From an uncultured Pelagibacteraceae bacterium (GTDB lineage Bacteria; Pseudomonadota; Alphaproteobacteria; Pelagibacterales; Pelagibacteraceae), in assembly GCA_902581775.1 (NCBI GenBank), contig CACHPJ010000004.1:1-64000 (forward strand): DNA of 64,000 nt, in the 5' to 3' direction. Below, one piece after another: positions 17,678-28,344 of the stretch. Made by a program: the position numbers and the translations under genes. Every line of letters starts with the position of its first letter. The first letter of the stretch is position 1. Under the pieces are notes generated by a model. The model did not search any database. It was not told where the DNA came from and saw only the letters and a list, made by a program, of their open reading frames with translations.

Positions 17678-18734
17678 AATTACTTTAAAGGATTTAAGTC
17701 ACAGTTATTTAGAAAAACAAAATAACAATTCTGATTGGGCTTTAAGAGATGTTAATATTGATTGGAAAGATGGTGGCGCTTATGCACTATTAGGCCCATC
17801 AGGTTGTGGCAAGACAACTTTATTAAATATTGTTTCAGGTTTATTAAAACCAACGAAGGGTAGAGTTTTATTTGATGATAAAGATATGACATCATTTAGC
17901 CCTGTTGAAAGAGATATTGCCCAAATATTTCAGTTTCCAGTTATTTATGACACTATGTCTGTCTATGATAATTTAGCTTTTCCGTTAAAAAATAGAGGTC
18001 TTTCAGACTCTGAGGTTGCATCTAAAGTTAGGGAAATTGCCGGAATGCTCGAATTGACATCCACGCTAAACAATAGAGCATCTGGATTAACAGCTGATGG
18101 TAAACAAAAAATTTCCTTAGGTAGAGGACTTGTCAGATCAGATGTAAATGTAATTATGTTTGATGAACCATTAACTGTTATAGACCCGCATTTAAAATGG
18201 GTTCTGAGATCTAAATTAAAAGAGCTGCATCAAAAAATTAATCGAACTATGATATATGTAACACACGATCAAACGGAAGCCTTAACTTTTGCAGATCAAG
18301 TTGTAGTTATGCATGAAGGTCAAATCGTTCAAACCGGAACACCTGTTGAACTATTTGAGAAACCTAAACATACTTTTGTTGGACATTTTATTGGTTCACC
18401 TGGAATGAATATACTTCCTTGTGAGATTAAAAATGGCGAAATAAGTTTTAGTGGTCAAAAAATCCAAAGTCATAAAGCTGTAAAAAAATCAAATTTTAGT
18501 AAAACACAAATAGGCATTAGACCAGAATTTATAAATTTTTCAAAAGATGGGATTCCAGTTAAAATTAAAAGAGTAAGTAATACAGGAAGACATAAAATTG
18601 TTGATACAGTATGCGATGAGGGAAATATTAAAATATTATCCAACGCTTCTACTGAAATTCCAAGTGGAAGCGCTCATATAACTTTTAATCAAAAATATAC
18701 TTATGTTTATGGAGATAGCTGGATTATAGAATAA
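17670..18734 (+). CDS. glpT: Glycerol ABC transporter ATPase GlpT
   Basis: ABC ATPase of 354 residues with Walker A GPSGCGKT (42-49), Q-loop FQFP, Walker B VIMFDEP and an intact switch histidine in VTHDQTEA (His199). The LSGGQ signature is degenerate, reading GLTADGKQK (139-147). This is opposite to GlpS, which keeps the signature but lacks the histidine. The C-terminal domain has the IGIRPEF block shared with maltose-type ATPases. This glpT is an ATPase of the glycerol system, not the glycerol-3-phosphate antiporter of the same name in E. coli. Confidence 0.92.
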   Translation: MAKITLKDLSHSYLEKQNNNSDWALRDVNIDWKDGGAYALLGPSGCGKTTLLNIVSGLLKPTKGRVLFDDKDMTSFSPVERDIAQIFQFPVIYDTMSVYDNLAFPLKNRGLSDSEVASKVREIAGMLELTSTLNNRASGLTADGKQKISLGRGLVRSDVNVIMFDEPLTVIDPHLKWVLRSKLKELHQKINRTMIYVTHDQTEALTFADQVVVMHEGQIVQTGTPVELFEKPKHTFVGHFIGSPGMNILPCEIKNGEISFSGQKIQSHKAVKKSNFSKTQIGIRPEFINFSKDGIPVKIKRVSNTGRHKIVDTVCDEGNIKILSNASTEIPSGSAHITFNQKYTYVYGDSWIIE

Positions 18735-19600
18735 TGAATAAAACTATAAATCAAAAAGCTTGGTATTTTGTAATTCCTGTATTTATTCTAGTGGCATTTA
18801 ATGCAGCTATTCCATTAATGACTGTAGTAAATTATTCATTTCAAGAAACTTTTGGAAATAACGTTTTTGCATGGGAAGGAACAAGATGGTTTAAACAAAT
18901 TTTACTGTCAGAAAGATTTCATGCAGCATTAGGAAGACAAATAGCATTTACTTTCATTATTCTCTTAATTCAAATACCTCTTGGAATTGCAATTGCTTTA
19001 ACAATGCCAAAAAAAGGTTGGGGTGTTCCTGTTTGTTTAATTCTAATGTCCATGCCTCTTCTAATACCCTGGAATGTTGTTGGAGCAATGTGGAATATAT
19101 TTGCTTTACCTGATATTGGTTTTTTAGGTCATTCTTTAAATGCATTGGGTTTTGATTATAATTTTACACAACAACCTGGTGATGCATGGTTTACAACAAT
19201 TTTAATGGATGTTTGGCATTGGACGTCATTAGTAGTTCTTTTATCTTACGCAGGTCTAAATTCAATTCAGCCTGCGTATTATCAAGCTGCAGAAATCGAT
19301 GGTGCTAGCAGGTGGGCAACTTTCAGATATATAGAATTACCGAAAATGAAAAAGGTTTTAACTTTAGCAATTTTATTAAGATTTATGGATAGTTTCATGA
19401 TTTATACCGAACCATTTGTTTTAACAGGCGGTGGGCCAGGAAACACTACTGCATTCTTATCAATTGATTTAGTAAAAATGGCTTTAGGTCAATTTGATTT
19501 AGGACCTGCAGCTGCAATGTCATTAATCTATTTCTTTATTGTTCTTTTGGTGTGTTGGGTTTTTTATAATTTAATGATGAAAAATGAGGCGCAATCATGA
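18734..19600 (+). CDS. glpP: Glycerol ABC transporter permease GlpP
   Basis: Inner-membrane permease of the MalF type, 288 residues, about six hydrophobic helices. The EAA coupling loop is YQAAEIDGASRWATFRYIELP (shown in part: EIDGASRWATFRYIELP), which docks onto the ATPases. It begins on the last base of glpT (ATAATG overlap) and overlaps glpQ by 4 bases, so the module is one transcript. Confidence 0.92.
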   Translation: MNKTINQKAWYFVIPVFILVAFNAAIPLMTVVNYSFQETFGNNVFAWEGTRWFKQILLSERFHAALGRQIAFTFIILLIQIPLGIAIALTMPKKGWGVPVCLILMSMPLLIPWNVVGAMWNIFALPDIGFLGHSLNALGFDYNFTQQPGDAWFTTILMDVWHWTSLVVLLSYAGLNSIQPAYYQAAEIDGASRWATFRYIELPKMKKVLTLAILLRFMDSFMIYTEPFVLTGGGPGNTTAFLSIDLVKMALGQFDLGPAAAMSLIYFFIVLLVCWVFYNLMMKNEAQS

Positions 19601-20397
19601 AAAAATATAAATGGTTAGTACCTACATTATATATAATTTTTTTAATGTTACCGATCTATTGGTTAATAAATATGTCATTTAAAACAACCACTGAAATTAT
19701 AAATACTTATTCTTTATGGCCTCAGAAATTTACAACAGAAAATTATGTAAAAATCTTTACAGATAGCACCTGGTATATGGGTTACGTTAACTCAATTACT
19801 TATACTGTATTCAATACCTTTATTTCTGTTGCTGCAGCCTTACCAGCAGCGTACGCATTTTCTAGGTATAAATTTTTAGGTGACAAGCATTTGTTCTTTT
19901 GGTTGTTAACCAATAGAATGGCTCCGCCAGCTGTATTTGCTTTACCCTTTTTTCAGTTTTATTCTTCTGTGAACTTATTTGATACCCATATAGCTGTTGC
20001 CTTATCTCACTGCCTATTTAATATCCCTTTAGCAGTTTGGATATTAGAAGGTTTTATGTCTGCAGTTCCAAAAGAGTTGGATGAAACAGCTTACGTAGAT
20101 GGATATTCATTTGGAAGATTTTTCTTTAAAATTTTTGTTCCAACGATAGCTGCTGGAATAGGTATTACAATGTTTTTCTGCTTCATGTTTTCTTGGGTTG
20201 AACTTTTATTGGCTAAAACATTAACAGCAACAGCAGCTAAACCAATTGCGGCTACAATGACCAGAACCGCAAGTACTTCTGGTTATGAACTCGGCTTATT
20301 AGCAGCGGCAGGAACTTTAACAATAATACCAGGAGCAATCGTGATATACTTTGTGAAAAATTATATTGCAAAAGGATTTGCGATGGGAAGGGTTTAA
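19597..20397 (+). CDS. glpQ: Glycerol ABC transporter permease GlpQ
   Basis: MalG-type permease of 266 residues. It starts with the YKWLVPTLYIIFLMLPIYW-like first helix, has the MSFKTTTEI periplasmic block and the EAA loop ELDETAYVDGYSFGRFF. It pairs with GlpP in the membrane. It overlaps its neighbours on both sides (4 bases with glpP, 1 base with the DUF2160 gene). Not to be confused with the glycerophosphodiesterase named GlpQ in E. coli. Confidence 0.92.
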   Translation: MKKYKWLVPTLYIIFLMLPIYWLINMSFKTTTEIINTYSLWPQKFTTENYVKIFTDSTWYMGYVNSITYTVFNTFISVAAALPAAYAFSRYKFLGDKHLFFWLLTNRMAPPAVFALPFFQFYSSVNLFDTHIAVALSHCLFNIPLAVWILEGFMSAVPKELDETAYVDGYSFGRFFFKIFVPTIAAGIGITMFFCFMFSWVELLLAKTLTATAAKPIAATMTRTASTSGYELGLLAAAGTLTIIPGAIVIYFVKNYIAKGFAMGRV

Positions 20398-20750
20398 TGT
20401 TTACTAAATTATATGCAGCTACTTGGGGAGATGTTGGAAAAGCAAAAGAAAAAGGTTTTTTTGATTTTGATTTATTTTCTTGGATGGCATGGACTTGGCA
20501 AACTGCTTCTTTTTTTATTTTCATAGCTTTATGTATAACAGTAATGCTTATTTGGGAAAAAAAGGTTCCTGGAGGTTCTCCTAGAAAAGGTATTTTAGGT
20601 TTAGACACCACTAGAGGAGATAGGCTTTTTATTTCTTTACTTGGAAGTGCATTTATTCATCTAGGTTGGCTTGCTTTAGTAGGAAGTTTATTGTGGGTTG
20701 GAACAATTCTTTGCATTGGATATGCAATAATAGTTTTTAGATATGTTTAA
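20397..20750 (+). CDS. DUF2160 membrane protein of the glycerol transporter
   Basis: A 117-residue protein with three hydrophobic helices (about 30-52, 77-95 and 97-115), preceded by WMAWTWQTASFFI and containing GILGLDTTRGDRLFI. This is the pattern of DUF2160, a small membrane protein found almost always in GlpSTPQV operons, between the permeases and the binding protein. Its role is unproven; an accessory subunit of the transporter is the usual guess. It overlaps glpQ by one base and the convergent membrane-protein gene by 4. Confidence 0.85.
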   Translation: MFTKLYAATWGDVGKAKEKGFFDFDLFSWMAWTWQTASFFIFIALCITVMLIWEKKVPGGSPRKGILGLDTTRGDRLFISLLGSAFIHLGWLALVGSLLWVGTILCIGYAIIVFRYV

Positions 20751-21937
20751 TTAGAAATCTTAATTAAATTTTCAATAGGTTTTTTATAAATAAACTTAAA
20801 ATTATTGTTACAACAGTGAGGTATTGTCCAAGTAAAACAATATAAAAATATTACAACAATCATAATTTTATTTATTTTTGCATCATTTAATTTTATTTTT
20901 ATGGTTCTATTTTGGACAAAATAGAAGAATATAATAATTGAAGATAAATAACTCCAAAACATATATCTCCCAAAATCTGCACCGATGTAATAAACGGGTA
21001 AAGTAAAAAATATTAAAAGAGAAAAAATTAAGAGTGGTGAAAAGTTTTTAATCTTATTTTCCTTAAATTCTGAAGATTTTAATAAATATCCTAAAGGCCC
21101 AAAAGCCAAAATAAATGATATCAAATAAAATAACTGATAACCATCTCTAGTCCATATTGTATTTACTAAACTTTTTTCATATGAAAGTGACCATGTTAAT
21201 GACTCTAAGTAATCAAGCTTTCCACAATTTGGTAAAAATTCTTTAATAGACAGACATATCATTTCCACCGAATTTGAATTAATTGAGGAATAATTTAAAA
21301 TGATGAGAGTAATTAATATTAAGGAAGATCCAATCCAGAAAAGCTCTAAAGTTAATTCTTTAATATTCCGTTTTATATTGGTTAAAATAAATATTGTAAC
21401 AAGGTAGGGTGTATAGAAAATAAAACCAGAATGAGTAAATGTTGTAATTAAAAAAACAAAAAATAAAAAAAACTTTTGATTTTTAAAATTTAAGTTATTT
21501 AAAAAGTGAATAACTATCAATATAAAAGCTAAAAATAAAATATCTTTTCTTCCAGAAATTTTTTGTTCCATAACTGGATAAAGAAAAGATAACGGAGATA
21601 GTATAGTAAGCAAAGTAATAAAGTTAAATTTAATCTTTTTAATTATTTTAAATAATAGAAAATAAAATATAGAGTATAAAAAAATAATTAGAGTGAGAAC
21701 AAGTGAGTCTAAAGGAATTTTAAATAAATTATAAAACTGAAATAAGACTTCACCCGCTAAACCTCTTCTGACAAAGCCTCCCTGGTAATTAATAAGCCAA
21801 TCACTATATTGATTAGGAGATCTTTCTTGGATAAAATTATAAGAATTAAAAATTATTACAACAAAAGATATTCCAAGCAGTATATAAATAAACTTTTGTA
21901 TGTTAAATTGATTAACAGATTTAGGATTTTTATTCAT
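20747..21937 (-). CDS. Polytopic membrane protein, EpsG-like, unknown
   Basis: A 396-residue protein with about ten hydrophobic helices and short loops. After the first helix comes YSDWLINYQGGFVRRGLAGE, a block I associate with uncharacterised bacterial membrane proteins near surface-polysaccharide genes, some related to EpsG or O-antigen polymerase-like proteins. Conserved charged residues also include SGRKDILFL and TRDGYQLFY. No catalytic motif I can name. It is the only minus-strand gene between the glycerol module and gap, and probably has its own promoter in the 66-base gap before gap. Confidence 0.6.
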   Translation of the reverse strand: MNKNPKSVNQFNIQKFIYILLGISFVVIIFNSYNFIQERSPNQYSDWLINYQGGFVRRGLAGEVLFQFYNLFKIPLDSLVLTLIIFLYSIFYFLLFKIIKKIKFNFITLLTILSPLSFLYPVMEQKISGRKDILFLAFILIVIHFLNNLNFKNQKFFLFFVFLITTFTHSGFIFYTPYLVTIFILTNIKRNIKELTLELFWIGSSLILITLIILNYSSINSNSVEMICLSIKEFLPNCGKLDYLESLTWSLSYEKSLVNTIWTRDGYQLFYLISFILAFGPLGYLLKSSEFKENKIKNFSPLLIFSLLIFFTLPVYYIGADFGRYMFWSYLSSIIIFFYFVQNRTIKIKLNDAKINKIMIVVIFLYCFTWTIPHCCNNNFKFIYKKPIENLIKISN

Positions 21938-22003
21938 TTTGTTATATGAATTTTTATTAATTATGTTATTAACACACTATACAATAAAATAATTTAAATT
22001 TTT

Positions 22004-23994
<1,991 letters not shown>

Positions 23995-23998
<4 letters not shown>

Positions 23999-24162
23999 CT
24001 TAACTTAAGATTTTTTTCTGCGTCTTCAATCAATTTTAAAGTACTTGGTGGTATATCGCTATTATCGACTCTTTTTTTTGCTTTTATTTGGGTATTGACC
24101 TTAACTTCATTTATTTTATTAACAGCATTTAAAATTTCATTAATAGAATATTTTTCTTCCAT
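23995..24162 (-). CDS. 55-residue protein coupled to pyk, unknown
   Basis: Too short for the ORF track. Reading from the ATG at 24162 gives MEEKYSINEILNAVNKI.. to ..EDAEKNLKLS, a hydrophilic, mostly helical-looking protein with no membrane segment. Its ATG shares one base with the pyk stop (TAATG), the typical sign of translational coupling, and its stop overlaps the galE end by 4 bases, so it fills the gap exactly. I do not recognise the family. Confidence 0.65.
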
Positions 24163-25574
24163 TATGAGCCAACTTTATAGAGTCTTATCATATTAGTCAT
24201 AGTCGCATTGCCAAAAGGCAAACCCGCTGTGATAATAACAAAATCATTCTTTTTAATAGATTTATCTTTTTTAATTATTTGCCGGGATATATTTATCATA
24301 TCTTTCCATCCACTAGCATCTTTACTTTTTATAGATTGAACGCCCCACAATAAAGACATTTGTCTACTTACTGTTATATTTGGAGATATAGTTATAATCT
24401 TAACTCTAGGTCTTACTGCTGATACTAATTTTGCAGTAGTACCTGAATTAGAAAAAGCAATTATTGCTTTTACAGATGGGTTGTAAGCAAGATCTTTTAC
24501 AGATAATACAATTGATTTTATAGGATCTCTCTTAACTTCAATAGAACTCTTAAAATCTTCAATGTGCTCTTTTTTATATTTTTCTGTTGAAACAATAGTT
24601 TTAAACATTGTTTTTACTGCTTGTACTGGATATTTCCCTACCGCTGTTTCAGCAGATAGCATTACAGTATCAGCACCCTGAAATATTGCAGTAGCAATAT
24701 CATTTATTTCCGCTCTGGTTGCTGTAAAATTATTTATCATACTTTCAAGCATCTGTGTAGCTACTATGACTGCTTTAGAATTGCTATTACATTTTTTTAT
24801 TATTCCCAATTGTATTTTTGGAACTTCGCTATGGCCTACATCTAAGGCCAAATCTCCCCTTGCTATCATAATTGCATCCGAAGCTTTAATAATTTCATCA
24901 ATATTTTTAACTGCTAACTTATTTTCAATTTTTGAAATTATACCAATTTTTTTTCCCAATAATTTTTTCGCCTTATAAATTAATTTTGCATTTTCAACAT
25001 AAGATAAAGCAACCCATTCACAACCCAGTTTTTTTGCAAGTTTAATATCTAGTTTATCCTTTTTAGTAAAATTATTAAAAGGTATCGATAGATTTTTAAT
25101 ATGAACACTTTTCATATCGTTTATTGTAAAGTCTTGACTTAAATTTTTCGTTATAATTGATAAGGAATTACTTTTAATCACCTTAAAAGCATATTTTCCA
25201 TCATCAACTAGGATAATATGGTTTTTTTTTATCTTTTTTAGTAGCTTTGGATAGGGTAATGTTACTCTACTTTTATCACCAAGTTTATTTTTTAAATCAA
25301 AAGTAAAAAATTGATTTTTTTTAATAACTTGATTTTTTTTCTTAAATCTTCCAATACGGATTTTTACTCCTTGCAAATCACCTATAATAGATACTTTTTT
25401 TGATGTTTTCTTTTCTAAGCTTCTTATTTGCTGAATAATTTTTTTAATATTTGTTAAATCGTGACTAAAATTAATTCTAAAAGCATCTACACCCAAATTA
25501 ATGATCTTTCTTAAGATACTTAATGAGCTTATAGATGGTCCTATAGTAGCTATAATTTTTGCTTTTTTTTCCAT
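24162..25574 (-). CDS. pyk: Pyruvate kinase
   Basis: A 470-residue pyruvate kinase making pyruvate and ATP from phosphoenolpyruvate. Motifs include IATIGPSISS at the start, FRINFSHD, the catalytic lysine in IISKIENK, metal-binding MIARGDLALDVG, ATQMLESMI, and GADTVMLSAETAVGKYPVQAV (shown in part: TVMLSAETAVGKYP). The C-terminal allosteric domain is present. Divergent from yjbQ across 39 bases. Confidence 0.96.
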   Translation of the reverse strand: MEKKAKIIATIGPSISSLSILRKIINLGVDAFRINFSHDLTNIKKIIQQIRSLEKKTSKKVSIIGDLQGVKIRIGRFKKKNQVIKKNQFFTFDLKNKLGDKSRVTLPYPKLLKKIKKNHIILVDDGKYAFKVIKSNSLSIITKNLSQDFTINDMKSVHIKNLSIPFNNFTKKDKLDIKLAKKLGCEWVALSYVENAKLIYKAKKLLGKKIGIISKIENKLAVKNIDEIIKASDAIMIARGDLALDVGHSEVPKIQLGIIKKCNSNSKAVIVATQMLESMINNFTATRAEINDIATAIFQGADTVMLSAETAVGKYPVQAVKTMFKTIVSTEKYKKEHIEDFKSSIEVKRDPIKSIVLSVKDLAYNPSVKAIIAFSNSGTTAKLVSAVRPRVKIITISPNITVSRQMSLLWGVQSIKSKDASGWKDMINISRQIIKKDKSIKKNDFVIITAGLPFGNATMTNMIRLYKVGS

Positions 25575-25613
25575 TGTTTTAAGAATTATTTACATTATCA
25601 TCAATTTTTTTAA

Positions 25614-26030
25614 ATGAAACAAGTCTTTCATGAAATAGAAATTAATACTAATGGACAGAAACTTTACGATTTTACATCTGAAGTAAAAAAATGGATTAAA
25701 AAAAATGAATTTTTCAATGGTATTATTAATTTGAGCATTTTACATACTAGCGCTTCATTAATTATACAAGAAAATGCTGATCCTGATGTTCAAAAAGATA
25801 TTTTAAGTTTTTTTAATAAATTGGTTCCTATGGATAGAAGCTATATTCATGACACTGAGGGAAAAGATGATATGCCTGCACATTTAAAAACTATTCTTAC
25901 CTCTACTCAACTTTCTTTATCAATTAAAAATAATAATTTAATTTTAGGAACATGGCAGGGATTATACTTATTTGAACATAGAATTGAAAAGCATGTGAGG
26001 AAAATAAATTTTCATTTTCTAGGAAATTAA
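25614..26030 (+). CDS. YjbQ/UPF0047 family protein
   Basis: A 138-residue single-domain protein with the UPF0047 signature LHTSASLIIQENADPDVQKDI (shown in part: HTSASLIIQENADPDV), YIHDTEGKDDMPAHLKT, and a C-terminal GTWQGLYLFEHR block. Homologues such as E. coli YjbQ show weak thiamine-phosphate synthase activity in vitro, but the physiological role is uncertain. It sits alone between the divergent pyk and convergent Anbu genes. Confidence 0.9.
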   Translation: MKQVFHEIEINTNGQKLYDFTSEVKKWIKKNEFFNGIINLSILHTSASLIIQENADPDVQKDILSFFNKLVPMDRSYIHDTEGKDDMPAHLKTILTSTQLSLSIKNNNLILGTWQGLYLFEHRIEKHVRKINFHFLGN

Positions 26031-26041
26031 TAAATATAAAA

Positions 26042-26767
26042 TTATTTTTCCCAGTCAAATTTAGGGAAAGTACCAAAAACTTGTAAAACTTTATCTGACC
26101 ATTGGTTACAAACTTTTGCGTAATCATTATCACTAGTGTTCAGACATTTTAAATAAGAAATTTTTTTTTCATCTTTTTTATAAACAGCAATATCAATAGG
26201 TGGTCCAACTGTAAGATCACTTTTAAGAGTTGAGTCCATAGAAATTAATGCACACCTTGATGCATCTCCAATAGAAACATTTGGAGTTATTACTCTATCT
26301 AAAATAGGTTTACCGTACTTAACTTCACCTATTACTAAGTAAGGCTTACTATCAGCAGGTCTAATATAGTTGCCTTGAGGATAAACCATGTACAGTTCTA
26401 GTTGTTGTCCTTTTATCTGTCCTCCAATAATAAAAGTGGATCCCAATACTAGACTATCCGTATTTACTCCATCAGGGGATGAGTGTTTAACATTTAGTTT
26501 TCCAATATATGATGCAATCTGTTCAAAATCTTTACAAGTATTCAAACTTAATGAGTTATCTTTTTCTTTGATGTCATTTTCTAATGATTTAAAAACTGCT
26601 TGAGAGGTAGCTAAATTTCCGGATGTTACAATAATTACTGTTCTATCTCCTACGTCATAAGTTAACATCTTTGAATATATATTGACGTTATCTAGACCAG
26701 CATTAGTTCTTGAGTCCGATGCCAAAACCACCCCTTCATTTGTTTTTATACCCACACAATAAGTCAT
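26042..26767 (-). CDS. Proteasome-type protease Anbu
   Basis: A 241-residue Ntn-hydrolase of the proteasome beta/HslV superfamily. The start MTYCVGIKTNEGVVLASDSRTNAG has the candidate catalytic threonine at position 2 (N-terminal after Met removal), and KMLTYDVGDRTVIIVTSGNLA (shown in part) is the matching central block. Length and N-terminus match Anbu, the self-assembling ancestral-beta-subunit-like protease, rather than HslV (about 175-185 residues). Anbu genes usually sit with a circularly permuted ATP-grasp gene, as here, where that gene is divergent across a 106-base gap. Confidence 0.9.
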   Translation of the reverse strand: MTYCVGIKTNEGVVLASDSRTNAGLDNVNIYSKMLTYDVGDRTVIIVTSGNLATSQAVFKSLENDIKEKDNSLSLNTCKDFEQIASYIGKLNVKHSSPDGVNTDSLVLGSTFIIGGQIKGQQLELYMVYPQGNYIRPADSKPYLVIGEVKYGKPILDRVITPNVSIGDASRCALISMDSTLKSDLTVGPPIDIAVYKKDEKKISYLKCLNTSDNDYAKVCNQWSDKVLQVFGTFPKFDWEK

Positions 26768-26873
26768 ATCAATTTTTAAAATATTTAACCTATTTTAAAT
26801 AATCCAAATTTCACATGCCAGTCATCTATTTCTTGCATTTGATTTATTACCTAAATAATTAATAAATTTCCTT

Positions 26874-28316
26874 ATGGTTGATATATGGAAAAAATATAAC
26901 TCTAGCAAGTCTTATGATGAGTATTTTAACTTAGATAATAAGCTTAGAAAACAAGCAAAAACCATGTCAGGTATCTTAGAGAGATATGGAATAAAAAAAT
27001 TAAATGAAATTGAGAAAAATTGTCAGAGCACTATTAACGCGAGAGGTATTAATTTTAAAGTTTATTCTGCTGACAAAAGACAAGACAAAAAAAAATGGCC
27101 TTTAGATATCATCCCAAGAATAATAGAAAAAAAAGAATGGAATAAAGTTTCAAAGGGATTACTACAAAGAGTAAAGGCGCTCAATCTTTTTATAAATGAT
27201 GTGTATAATGAAAAAAAAATCTTTAAGGAAAAATTAATTCCTGATGAATTGGTTTTCAAATCTCCTTATTATTTAAAACAATGTGAAGGATTTTCACCTA
27301 AGCACAAAGCTTGGTCTAATATATCAGGCGTTGACTTAATTAAAAATAAAGACGGAGAATTTTTAGTCTTAGAGGATAATTTAAGAGTTCCATCAGGTGT
27401 ATCTTACATGCTTGAAAATCGTATGGTGATGAGAGATGTTTTTCCAGAATTATTTACAAGATACAAGGTATCCTCCATTCATCAATATCCAAATAAACTT
27501 TATAATTGTATGCAAGAATGTGTACCGAATAAAACTAAAAATCCTCATATGGTTTTACTTACACCAGGTGTATATAACTCTGCTTATTTTGAACATGAAT
27601 TTTTAGCTGATCAAATGGGTATAGCTTTAGTCGAAGGAAAAGATTTATTTGTAGAAAAAGATTACGTTTACATGAAAACAGTTAGAGGTCCATTAAAGGT
27701 AGATTGTATTTATAGAAGAATAGATGATAATTTTCTTGATCCAAAAACTTTTTATAAGAAATCACTTTTAGGTGTTGCTGGTCTCTTTAAATCTTGGATC
27801 AAAGGTAATGTAGGAATAGTCAACGCACCTGGAACAGGAATCGCAGACGATAAAGCTATTTATTCATATGTTGGTGAGATGATAAAATTTTACTTAAATG
27901 AGGAACCGAAAATTAATCAAGTTGAAACTTTTTTATGTAGAAATAAAATAGAAAGAGAGCATGTCTTAGAGAATATTTCAGAACTAGTTGTAAAACCAAC
28001 GAACGGATCTGGAGGAAACGGTATTATGATAGGACCTAAAGCTTCAATAAAAGAAAAAAACGATTTTATAAATAAAATTAATAAAGATCCAAAAGGTTAT
28101 ATTGCTCAACCACTTGAAGTTTTGTCAACAACTCCTACAATTTCAGAAAACTCAATTGAACCAAGACATCTTGATTTAAGACCGTTCGTTCTTAGTGGCA
28201 AAACTTCATGGGTTACAACTGGTGGCCTTACTAGAGTAGCTCTTCGAAAAGGAAGCACTATAGTTAATAGTTCACAAGGCGGTGGTTCAAAAGATACTTT
28301 GGTTATAGAAGTATAA
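26874..28316 (+). CDS. Circularly permuted ATP-grasp protein (DUF404/DUF407)
   Basis: A 480-residue protein of the circularly permuted ATP-grasp type 2 family. Recognisable blocks are GFSPKHKAWSNISGVDL, FLVLEDNLRVPSGVSYMLENR (shown in part), TPGVYNSAYFEHEFLA, VDCIYRRIDDNFLDP, the ATP-binding VVKPTNGSGGNGIMIGP, and RHLDLRPFVLSG. These proteins are predicted to ligate a peptide-like bond, substrate unknown, and occur with Anbu, an alpha-E protein and a transglutaminase. Only Anbu is present here; the next genes make a compatible solute. Confidence 0.9.
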   Translation: MVDIWKKYNSSKSYDEYFNLDNKLRKQAKTMSGILERYGIKKLNEIEKNCQSTINARGINFKVYSADKRQDKKKWPLDIIPRIIEKKEWNKVSKGLLQRVKALNLFINDVYNEKKIFKEKLIPDELVFKSPYYLKQCEGFSPKHKAWSNISGVDLIKNKDGEFLVLEDNLRVPSGVSYMLENRMVMRDVFPELFTRYKVSSIHQYPNKLYNCMQECVPNKTKNPHMVLLTPGVYNSAYFEHEFLADQMGIALVEGKDLFVEKDYVYMKTVRGPLKVDCIYRRIDDNFLDPKTFYKKSLLGVAGLFKSWIKGNVGIVNAPGTGIADDKAIYSYVGEMIKFYLNEEPKINQVETFLCRNKIEREHVLENISELVVKPTNGSGGNGIMIGPKASIKEKNDFINKINKDPKGYIAQPLEVLSTTPTISENSIEPRHLDLRPFVLSGKTSWVTTGGLTRVALRKGSTIVNSSQGGGSKDTLVIEV

Positions 28317-28344
28317 TCTTACTATTTTTGTGTTAAAAGTTTAA

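Noticed and set aside
20252-20611. 119-residue minus-strand ORF over glpQ/DUF2160
   Set aside because: Antisense to two recognised coupled genes; no motif.
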